64,000 bases of DNA from Deinococcus sp. QL22 (lineage in GTDB: Bacteria > Deinococcota > Deinococci > Deinococcales > Deinococcaceae). The stretch lies in assembly GCF_023370075.1 (NCBI RefSeq), contig NZ_CP097152.1, positions 1-64,000 on the forward strand, given 5' to 3'. This document shows, one piece after another, positions 53,142-60,732 of the stretch. Numbering within the stretch: the stretch's first letter is position 1; each line of letters starts with the position of its first letter. The position numbers and the translations under genes are program-made. A model generated the notes under the pieces. It was given only the letters and a program-made list of their open reading frames with translations, was not told the DNA's origin and made no database searches.

Positions 53142-53408
53142 TTAACTGCGAGGCTGTCGGGTCTGATGAAGCTGAGCGGGTGCTGAAGCCACCAAGCGGG
53201 CCTCCACCAGCCTCAATTGACTGTTCAATTCAGCCAGCGCAATGAGAGCCTCCCGGTGAGCACGGCTGTTGCCGCCTGTCGCCAAGACGTCCGCCAAACG
53301 ATCCTCCACCCGTTTCACCTGGTGTTGCAGATCCGCCTTAACCCGTTCAAGTTCGAGCGGATCAATAGGGAGGTGCATCGCCCAGGCCTGCCACGCTGCG
53401 CCGTTCAT
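53142..53408 (-). CDS. Small coiled-coil protein, paralog of 51805-52035
   Basis: 88 residues: MNGAAWQAWAMHLPIDPLEL, RVKADLQHQVKRVEDRLADV and EALIALAELNSQLRLVEARL, with a polar tail. Same pattern as the protein at 51805 (W-x2-W, LPxD, DLQxQ, ELNSxL), roughly one third identical. Predicted two-helix coiled coil, cytoplasmic. No known family. It lies in a run of small minus-strand genes that each have their own 3' hairpin. Confidence 0.6.
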   Translation of the reverse strand: MNGAAWQAWAMHLPIDPLELERVKADLQHQVKRVEDRLADVLATGGNSRAHREALIALAELNSQLRLVEARLVASAPAQLHQTRQPRS

Positions 53409-53528
53409 CGCGTACCGCGTGCCAGCAGAGGGATGCTTAAAGGTGTGAGAAATCTCATGTGTCCCAGCGTAAGAGTTGGAAGCTGACCCTAGACATCGAC
53501 CTTCCTGAAGAGCAGCTCAATGAAGAAA

Positions 53529-53560
53529 CCCCCGCCCACAGCCGAAGCTGAGACGGGCAG
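53529..53560 (-). terminator. UUCG-capped terminator, copy 3
   Basis: The minus strand folds as GCCCGTCT-CAGC-TTCG-GCTG-TGGGCGGGG followed by GTTTCTTC. Same inner stem and tetraloop as copies 1 and 2, placed after the gene at 53584-53817. Confidence 0.7.
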
Positions 53561-53583
53561 AGGAAGGGACTTTGAAACGGTTT

Positions 53584-53817
53584 TTATCCCTCAATTTCTT
53601 CGGGTACTGGAGAGGGCGTCAGACCAAGAAAGTGAAGCACCAGTCGGGCCGCATGAGGTGCCCAGGCTTCCAGCCGCTTTTGGGCCTCGACCCGCTGCTC
53701 TTGAGTTCCTGATGTATCCATTGCCCATAAATCTGTTTGGAGATTGCCAACCATCATTCGGAATGCTTCTTCGTTGAGCCCAGCAGCCTCAGCCAACAAA
53801 AATATGGGTCGATTCAT
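53584..53817 (-). CDS. Hypothetical small protein
   Basis: 77 residues: MNRPIFLLAEAAGLNEEAFR, MMVGNLQTDLWAMDTSG, EAQKRLEAWAPHAARLVLHF. Mostly helical, acidic, no signal. The AEAAGLNEEAFR start hints at an HTH-like helix pair, but it is not recognised. It ends close to the UUCG-type terminator at 53529. Confidence 0.55.
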   Translation of the reverse strand: MNRPIFLLAEAAGLNEEAFRMMVGNLQTDLWAMDTSGTQEQRVEAQKRLEAWAPHAARLVLHFLGLTPSPVPEEIEG

Positions 53818-53967
53818 GGTTGCACCTTACTTCTCCACACGGGAGAGCGTGACGAGGCTTTCCTCATGGAATGGATCAAGCGCATGGGTATCTCAATCGG
53901 TCTGCTCTCCCTTCGCCTTCGCGCAAACCTCCCAGCAAAAAAGGGTTGATCCTCTCAGGGAAAGAGA

Positions 53968-54180
53968 GTGATCAGCCGGCAAGAACCGCGACTCCATATC
54001 GTGGGCGTGCACCGCTTCACGGTGCTCCTGATCCTCGCCATGGCCGCTGTCGCCACCCTGGCCGCCCTAGTGCTCGAGTCCACTGCACCGTCTCAGCCTT
54101 CATTCGATCTGGTGATGTACCGAGTGATTCTCGTGAGTCTCCTCGGGCTTGCCCTTCTTCTGGTGGTGCTCAGTAGATGA
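53968..54180 (+). CDS. Small two-helix membrane protein, 3' end at an IS4 boundary
   Basis: 70 residues from GTG 53968: a polar start, then VLLILAMAAVATLAALVLE and VMYRVILVSLLGLALLLVVL, two membrane helices, ending SR. The stop TGA (54178-54180) spans the first bases of the IS4-type element, so the original C-terminus may have been longer. Resembles the other small membrane proteins in the window in design only. Confidence 0.5.
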   Translation: MISRQEPRLHIVGVHRFTVLLILAMAAVATLAALVLESTAPSQPSFDLVMYRVILVSLLGLALLLVVLSR

Positions 54181-55362
54181 CAACTTCACTTTTTAGTCGT
54201 GCTGAACGGCATAAAAGGAGATTTCCTACCTGTCCCTCGACAGGGACAGGTAGAGGCGGTGTGTTGAGGTGCGATGCCACACATACCCGCTTCCCATCAG
54301 GCGACCGAACTCACTGCCCCGGCAAAAGCTGCGTTCCCGCTCTCCGAATTGACATCCTACAGCGTGCTGTCGATGTCATCCTCTCCATCATCACGGCGCA
54401 GAGCGTCAACCACCGAGACCTCGGCCCTCACCTTCTTGGTTCCAGCTCGCCGGAAGCTAAAAAACGGCGCGTTCCATGCGCCGTGCACGATGAGTAACTT
54501 ACCGCGCAGGTGTTCCTGGCCCTGCTGTTGGTGCATTTGCCCCCAGGGAAAATCCTGATGAGTCTGGACCGGACGACTTGGGAGCACGGGGAATCCCCCC
54601 TCAACCTGCTCGTTTTGGGTGCAGTGGTCCATGGGTTCACCATCCCACTCTGTTGGGTGGCCCTAGATCATACGGGCAATAGTCATACCCGGGCGCGGAT
54701 GTGGGTGGTCTGCAAACTGATGGAGGCTCTTCCAGCGTCGCGCTGGAAGAGCCTGGTCGCCGACCGGGAATTCATTGGCGCCGAATGGTTCCGTTTTCTT
54801 CGGCGGAAGGGCATTCGTCGAGCGGTTCGGATCCGCAAGGATACGGTGCTGGACGAACTCTCAGCAGACACTGGGTTCCAAGACCTTCGCCCCGGGCAAT
54901 TTCGGATGATCGCGGAGAACACGGAGGTCTTCGGGGAACGCATGCGAGTCGTGGCCGCCAGGTCACCCGCGGGTGATCTCGTCATCATCGCAACAGATTT
55001 TGGCGTGTGGGAGACATGGAAACTGTACAAGCTCCGCTGGACAATCGAGTCCACCTTCAGCTCGTTGAAAGACAGAGGGTTCGATCTGGAGCGAACGGGA
55101 ATGACCGGCTCCAAACGATTGGAGCGCCTGTTCGGGCTGGTCACCCTGGCCTGGCTGAGCTGCCTGCGGGTCGGGGTCTGGCGCCATGAAGCGAGACCAA
55201 TCCGAGTCCTGCCTCATGGCCGGAGGGCCATGAGCGTGGTGCGGTACGGCTCAGAGTATCTTCGCCACGTGCTGCGCTGGATTCCAGACGAACTTGCCGA
55301 AATCCTTCAAGTCTTGGTCAGCCTTTTTTCCTCACTGAGACAATCAAAAAGTGAAGTTGTCG
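54179..55362 (+). mobile_element. IS4-family element, transposase with one nonsense codon
   Basis: Ends GACAACTTCACTTTTT at 54179 and, reversed, at 55362; about 1184 bp. Transposase reading ILQRAVDVILSIITAQSVNH to VFLALLLVHLPPGKI is interrupted by a TAA near 54495. Then LMSLDRTTWEHG (Asp), LVADREFIGAEW (Asp) and YKLRWTIESTFSSLKDRGFD (Glu with the YREK-like pattern) give the complete catalytic set. No clear target duplication. It interrupts an IS5-type relic on its right. Confidence 0.8.
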
Positions 55363-55370
55363 GCTACTGA

Positions 55371-55540
55371 AATGCGCCACGACACGCCACCGCGTTTGAC
55401 GTAAAAGATGGCATCAACGATGTCACGGCGAGCGATATGAGCAGGACGCCCGCCAAGTCGTGGGGCAGGGATCAGTGGGCCAAGAATGGCCCACTCTTCA
55501 TCGCTGGTGTCGCTGGGATAGAGGGGTCGTTACATCATTG
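55371..55540 (-). mobile_element. IS5-family transposase N-terminal fragment
   Basis: The minus strand reads RPLYPSDTSDEEWAILGPLI, PAPRLGGRPAHIARRDIVDA and IFYVKRGGVSWR, the conserved N-terminus of IS5/IS1182-type transposases. An early TAA follows the ATGATG. The rest is cut by the end of the IS4-type element at 55362. Confidence 0.65.
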
Positions 55541-55595
55541 AAAAAACAGTATCCTACGGGCCATTCCTCATCCACTACGCTTTCCAGACAGTCTC

Positions 55596-57691
55596 TTAGC
55601 CTTGACGCTTCTGAACAGGATATTGAATTTCTGTCGTTGAATCCGCCAGGTCATTCGGGTTGTGCTCGAGATAGATTTCCCGGAACGGTCCTGTGATCTC
55701 ATAGCGGTGCTGCTCTATCCACTGGAGCAGCGCGGTATGCCCTTGCGTAAACTCCTGAAACTCTCCATGGTGAACCACTGCAGCTACTTCAGCTTGTGGG
55801 AGCGTGTACACGTTTACCCGGTTCGAAGACGGGATGGAGCGGTCGATGGGGAGCATGGCTTCGGCATCCTCATCTGCCAAGGTGGATGCTGAGGTGTACC
55901 AGAGCGCCAGGTGTGGCGCATGCTTCTTCGCACCGTGGCGATCCGCATGCTCAAACACTTCTTGGAAGGCAGGGTTCAGGTAGGCCGGAACCTGATCATT
56001 CGTTGGAATGCTGATGCGGCGAGCGGCCACCAGCATGGACGGCACTGTCTTGAGGACGATTTCAAACGTGGGCATACTGTTCTCCTGTTCGATCCATCTC
56101 AAGCGGACCTCGAGACGTTCCAGACGGCGCTGTTCTTCGGCGAGCCTCCCGGCGGCTTCGACTTGTCGGAGCTTGAACATGCCCCGTAACTGCTCAGGGG
56201 AAACGTCGTCTTGGAGCACTTCGAGGATCTGTTCGAGAGAGAAACCGAGGTCTTTGAGGGCGAGGATGCGATTCAACCGAGGAAGCTGGGCGACAGAGTA
56301 ATTGGAATGAACCCAAAGTACCGGGCCAGCAGTCAAGTCACTTCTAGGCGCAATGATACCGAGTGGCGAACTCGGCAGGTGGGACATACCCCAAACTGGA
56401 ATGCAGACGTTCCTGGTTATACAGCCGACCGATGAAGTGGTTGATCTGGCAATGTGCGTCGTCGAAATCAAGATAGTCCTGCAGATCGACTTCTTCTGTT
56501 TTCAGGGTTTTGTAAAAGCTTTCCATGCGGGCGTTGTCGTATGGGTTTCCCTTTCTGGACATGCTCGGGATTAACCCAGCCTCCCGAAGCCGATCGACAT
56601 AGACGCGACTTGCATATTGAGACCCTTGGTCAGAATGGTGCAGTAAGCCTGGCTTGGGCAGCGCGCCCCAAGCGCGTTGTTGAGTGCTTTCAAGGCCAGC
56701 GCCGCGTCAATGCACCTGGACATGGCCCAGCCCACGATTTCTCGGGTGAAGCTGTCCAACACGCAGGCCAGGTACACAAAACCACCTTTCACCCGAACAT
56801 AGGTCAGATCAACTTGCCAGACTTGGTTGGGGTGAGTCGGAACCACGGTCGGCAGCAAATTTTCAAAACGACGTTCGCTGTGCGTCGAGTCCGTGGTGGC
56901 CTGAAACCGTCGTTTGGGACGACATAACAACCCCTGTGCCCTCATGACCCGTAAGACGCGCTTGTGGTTGGTTCGATGTCCCCGACGGGCCAACTCATGG
57001 GTCACGCGTCGGTAGCCGTAACCATTCCACTTCAACACGATGGCTTCAATCTCTTTCGTGAGATCCAAATCTGGATTCACCCTTGTCCGAGTCTGTTGAC
57101 CCAGATACCAAGACCGACTGACCGCATGCAACTCACACAAGCGACGTACCGACACCGTCGGATGCGCGCAGCGCGCATCCGTGATCATTTGGTGCCGCTT
57201 TTCAAGCGGTACGTCGCTAACGATTTTTTCAGGATCGTATTCTCCAGAGCGAGCTGACCGCAATACCGTTCCAGCTCGGCAATGCGAAGTTCGTCGCTGC
57301 GATCCGTGGTAGCCCCATCCGTAAACGCAGCTTCACCACGTGCTTCGACCTCTTTGCGCCATCGGTACATCAGACCCGGTGCCAGGGAGTGGGTGCGACT
57401 GAGCTGGGCGGTCGTCTGTTGGCCGCTGTTGATCTGGCTGACGACCTCAAGTTTGAATTCGCGGCTGTGGTTCCGTCCGGGCATACGATCTCCTTCGCGA
57501 TGCAATCAGCGTATCCGCTGACTGGGGCGAAGTGTCTTGGTCTATGGTCCTGTCAGAGGGTGTCACTCCAAATACCGGTAGTTGCTGTCCTGATCGACGT
57601 TGAGAGGACTCAGGAGTCCGCGTTCGTCGTAATGACGAAGAGTGACGACAGTGACTTGGCTGAGGCGGGCGAAATCTCCGATTTTGATCAT
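55596..57691 (-). pseudogene. MerR-family regulator with effector-binding domain, split by an IS3 element
   Basis: The 5' part (57691-57571) encodes MIKIGDFARLSQVTVVTLRH, YDERGLLSPLNVDQDSNYRY, a MerR HTH. The 3' part (56302-55596) continues SVAQLPRLNRILALKDLGFS, a dimerisation coiled coil (RRLERLEVRLRWIEQE) and a GyrI-like effector-binding domain (TFEIVLKTVPSMLVAARRIS, EVAAVVHHGEFQEF). With the IS3 element (56303-57570) and one AAT copy removed, the join gives NYRYYSVAQL and one frame of 275 codons including the stop. Such regulators bind small, often hydrophobic or cationic, compounds and activate nearby genes. The effector is unknown. Confidence 0.85.
56303..57570 (-). mobile_element. IS3-family element inside the MerR gene
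   Basis: 1268 bp with ends TGGAATGAACCC (left) and, reversed, TGGAGTGACACC (right), flanked by AAT at 56300-56302 and 57571-57573. OrfA (57505-57185) begins MPGRNHSREFKLEVVSQIN with a leucine-zipper end. OrfB is read from a -1 frame at an A6 run near 57225 (OrfA LKKSLAT, OrfB PEKIVSD), the normal IS3 programmed frameshift. OrfB has QVDLTYVRVKGG (Asp) but a further shift near 56640 separates it from HHSDQGSQYASR (second Asp) and NARMESFYKTLKTEEV (Glu). So the transposase is probably inactive, or one base is misread. Confidence 0.88.
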
Positions 57692-57699
57692 GGTGGGTC

Positions 57700-58080
57700 C
57701 CTGTGCGCACAGATGCCTCTATGGTGGACTCTCCTGTCGCCAGAGAGTCAAGGGGCTCCCTGCCAAACTTTTCAACTGGACTACCGATCGAAGAGAAGAG
57801 CAGAGCGGTGATCGAGCGCGAGGTGACCCTCGTCCTGAGCAGGCAACACCTCAGCAGGCGAACGAGAGGCGCGGTACTGCGGAGTGGCGCTGATCTCTCG
57901 GAGTGACGGAAGGATGGGGGCATCAGTTGTAGCGTTGCCCAGAGCAGTTTTAGCCCACCACCCAAGCACGCCTCCCCTGCTCGCCTTGCACCTCTGCCTC
58001 GGCGGGCGTAGGAGCTGCCCTCCATGCCCAAAGACGACACCCCACCACACCCATCCCCCGGGCCTGACCACATCCGAATC
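57700..58080. other. Intergenic upstream of MerR; duplicated 5' gene segment
   Basis: No complete gene. 57990-58080 resembles 58510-58640: GGAGCTGCC, an ATG with MPKDDTPPHPS and a CCCATCCCCCGG block followed by CTTAAGCA/CTCAAGCA. It looks like a truncated copy of the start of the gene at 58558. Confidence 0.4.
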
Positions 58081-58430
58081 TTAAGCAGCAACGGTGGGTG
58101 AACTCTGGCGCAAGAGCTGAAACCGGCGCTGAGCCATGCCCGTCACCCAAACCCGTGCGGGCAAACCTGAACGGTGCCAGCCCTGATGATGGGTTTCGAG
58201 ATTTCGCAACACCGCTTCAACCGCTTCTTCCCGGCCGACCCCCTGGGCTTGCTGCGCCAGTGCGAACAGCAAGGGGGCAAAGAGCTGAACACAGATCTGC
58301 AGGGCGTCAGACTCCCCTCGCCCGAAGCCCTGTAGGGCTTCCTCAGCGGACAAGGTCAGGGAGATGAGTTCACCTGTGCAGTGTGAAACAGAGACGATCT
58401 TCTCGGGAGTGTCGTTCTTAGGCAAGAGCT
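58081..58430 (-). pseudogene. ECF sigma factor-like region 2 fragment
   Basis: The minus strand reads SAEEALQGFGRGESDALQIC, VQLFAPLLFALAQQAQGVGR, EEAVEAVLRNLETHHQGWH and VWVTGMAQRRFQLLRQ. The order GDxxAL, FxPLLxALA, EEAxExVL, AWVxxMARxRxxxxLR is that of sigma-70 region 2 in extracytoplasmic-function sigma factors. Region 4 is missing and no clear ATG/GTG start with RBS is seen, so this may be a truncated gene or a stand-alone region-2 protein. It lies between two related plus-strand segments (57990-58080 and 58510-58640). Confidence 0.45.
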
Positions 58431-58557
58431 CATTCAGTGGGGAGAACGTCGGAAACTTATCACTGTTGGCTCGTTTTAAGGTTTTTTTGTTGCTGTTTCG
58501 CTCTATTGTTCCAACGCCTTGTGCTGGCCCGCGTCTCGGCGGGTGGAGGAGCTGCCC

Positions 58558-59235
58558 ATGTCCCCAAAGAAAACATCGCCACCTATCACCCAACCCATCC
58601 CCCGGATCTCGCCACCAGCGATGGCCTCAAGCAAGAAGGCCTGCACCCTGCGGAAAACCAGCGGGTCGCCGCTCTGTTTAGGCTCCGGACAGGGAATCGC
58701 GAACTGCTCACCGGTCTCTTCCGCCGCTCGGACGCCGTGCCCGTGCAGGTCAAAGCGCAGCTGGCATGAAGCCCCAGCCCCCGACCTGCTGGGCAGGCAT
58801 GACCGCGAGCGCCAGAGTGAGTTGCGGGTCGGACGCCGGAACCACCCGACAGACGGAATCGTGAAGCTGTACCTCGAAGAGCGCGTGGTGCAGGCCGAAA
58901 CCACCGAAGCCTTTGCGCTTGCCCAGGAGCGGGCACGTGTCCGGCAAGACGCTGCAGAGCAGGCTGTGCAGACGCGACAGGCCAACCAGGCGGCGCAGGT
59001 AGCCCGCTATGAGGTCCTTCCCGCGCCGGTGCTCCAGCGGCACGAACATCAGGCCACAATGACTGGGGAGCAGCTTTGGCGGCACCACCTCAGTGCGTTT
59101 TACGAGTGGCAGATGGAGCATGGGCAGCTGCTCAACGATCTCCTCAAAACCCTCCGCCACGACGCCGAAAACTGGGCGTATGAGCGGCACCGCCAAGCAT
59201 TTCTTGCCCTGTACGGTGAGCGAGCGTGGCGCTGA
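58558..59235 (+). CDS. Hypothetical helical protein, N-terminal frame uncertain
   Basis: 225 residues from ATG 58558 after GGAGGAG. The C-terminal 150 residues are protein-like: GIVKLYLEERVVQAETTEAF, ALAQERARVRQDAAEQAVQ, EQLWRHHLSAFYEWQMEHG and ENWAYERHRQAFLALYGER. In the first 75 residues another frame looks more natural (GLKQEGLHPAENQRVAALFR, LLTGLFRRSDAVPVQVKAQL), so one or two frameshifts may be present. Family unknown; the helical, Gln/Glu-rich body resembles plasmid-borne accessory proteins. The stop overlaps the start of the next gene. Confidence 0.5.
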   Translation: MSPKKTSPPITQPIPRISPPAMASSKKACTLRKTSGSPLCLGSGQGIANCSPVSSAARTPCPCRSKRSWHEAPAPDLLGRHDRERQSELRVGRRNHPTDGIVKLYLEERVVQAETTEAFALAQERARVRQDAAEQAVQTRQANQAAQVARYEVLPAPVLQRHEHQATMTGEQLWRHHLSAFYEWQMEHGQLLNDLLKTLRHDAENWAYERHRQAFLALYGERAWR

Positions 59236-59546
59236 GCTGGCCATTCCCGAATGTGCGGCGTGAACCGTTTTCGGACGCGGAGTTGATTGCCATTTTTGAT
59301 GGGGCGCCCAGCGGGTTTGAACTGGTGTTCCAGATTTATGGATCTGGCTTCGAGCTGCAGCCTTGGTATGCCGAGCGCCTGCGGTTTGCTTACCGAACCA
59401 ATCGGCCGATTCCATTGGGGCGCCGTCTGGCCTGGATTTCGGAGTGGAGCCTTCAGCCCACCGGTGCAAGAGGCGTCAACCTGTTGTTCACGCCGCGCTG
59501 GCTGAGTGAGGCAGAGGCGCGGGCGCTAAGTTGGCGACGCTATTGA
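59226..59546 (+). CDS. Hypothetical protein, coupled to the previous gene
   Basis: 106 residues from GTG 59226, overlapping the previous gene by 10 bp. MALSWPFPNVRREPFSDAEL, FELVFQIYGSGFELQPWYAE, NRPIPLGRRLAWISEW and TPRWLSEAEARALSWRR. Trp-rich mixed alpha/beta protein, not recognised. The present end RRY-TGA is made by the IS630 element at 59543. Without the element the codon would be TAA directly after RR, so only one residue was added. Confidence 0.6.
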   Translation: MALSWPFPNVRREPFSDAELIAIFDGAPSGFELVFQIYGSGFELQPWYAERLRFAYRTNRPIPLGRRLAWISEWSLQPTGARGVNLLFTPRWLSEAEARALSWRRY

Positions 59547-60607
59547 CCTCGGCTGAAATTTACGACGGAAGGTAGCTGTGAAGAAGTCGTTTTGGCAGCC
59601 GGATATACCGGACGCGCTGCCAACCAACCCGAAGGCGTGCCTTCAATGCCTTCAAGGTTCGCGCACAGAAATTGCCTAAACTATGGCGCTTGATGTAGGC
59701 CCAGACGAGTTCAATTGGATTGAGCTCCGGTGCATACGGCGGGAGATAAGACACGGACAGCCGTGGTTCACCCGCAACGAAGGCCGTCACGGCCTTCGTT
59801 TTATGAATGCTGGCATTGTCCAACACCACCACGAGATCGCCTGGAACGTGATTCAAGAGGTGCTGAAAGAAGCGAATCACCCCTGCGCCTGTGAAGGCCC
59901 CATGCTGAGTCTGCTGCAGAAACTGGCCTGCGCTGGTAATCGCGCCCAGGGTGGACACCTTGTCCCAACTGGCTTTGCCGAAGACCACGGGGGTTTTCCC
60001 TCGTGGAGCCCACGTGTGCTTCACGGTGCCTTTCAGACTGAACCCCACTTCGTCGAGAAATACCAGCGTCGTACCAGCAGCTACTTTTTTTTCAACTCGG
60101 GCACCGTGGTTTGGATCCAGGTCGCCACGGCATCTGGGTTCTGCTCCAGTGCGCGTTTGTCGGGCTTCTGACGTGAGAAGCCGAGCTGGTGCAAGATTCT
60201 CCGGACGTGATCGCGATGATGCCAGATGTTGAACTGACGACCGATGACGTCCCTGACCCGAAGCGTCGTCCAACTCACGTCCGGAAAGCCGTGAACCTGC
60301 GCCCCCTCGTTAAGGAGCCGCTTGAGGGTCTCCCGCTGCTCCGGGGAGAGCGCCGGCGCTCTCCCCGGAGTAACGGTGGCCTGCAGGGCGTCTGACCCCT
60401 GCTGCCGCAGGCGTTGTCTCCAGGTGCGGAGGGTACTCATCGAGACCCCCAGGAACTCAGCAAGCTCCCTAGAACTGTGCTGCTGGGCCTCGAGCAGCTG
60501 GAGGAAGTGCAGTCGACGTTCTTCAAGTTGAGCTCGCGTGAGGTGCGAGGGCTGCCAATGGTCGGTCACCCACACAGTGTACCGTCCCTCATTTCAGCCG
60601 AGATCAA
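59543..60607 (-). mobile_element. IS630-family element, copy 1
   Basis: 1065 bp, ends TTGACCTCGGCTGAAAT and, reversed, TTGATCTCGGCTGAAAT, flanked by TA (59541-59542 and 60608-60609). Two overlapping minus-strand frames: orfA 60575-60081 (HTH: HSSRELAEFLGVSMSTLRTW; ends VPELKKK) and orfB to 59560 (FLDEVGFSLKG, VVLDNASIHKTK, ELNPIELVWAYIKR, the DDE triad). They are joined at an A8 run near 60087-60094 where ELKKK and VEKKVAAG overlap, compatible with programmed frameshifting. All catalytic residues are intact, so this copy could be active. Confidence 0.9.
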
Positions 60608-60732
60608 TAACACCCTTCCACGGGGGGATGCAGCCCTTATCGGAGGATCTCCAACAACGCTTTCACTTCAGAAGGTCTTGACTGATTCCCAATTCTGGTT
60701 TCACCCATCCTCCACCCCCTAGACTCCCGCCC

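Noticed and set aside
59543..60607. Toxin-antitoxin pair from two overlapping small frames
   Set aside because: The frames carry an HTH and a complete DDE triad with TA target sites and inverted ends, which is an IS630 element.
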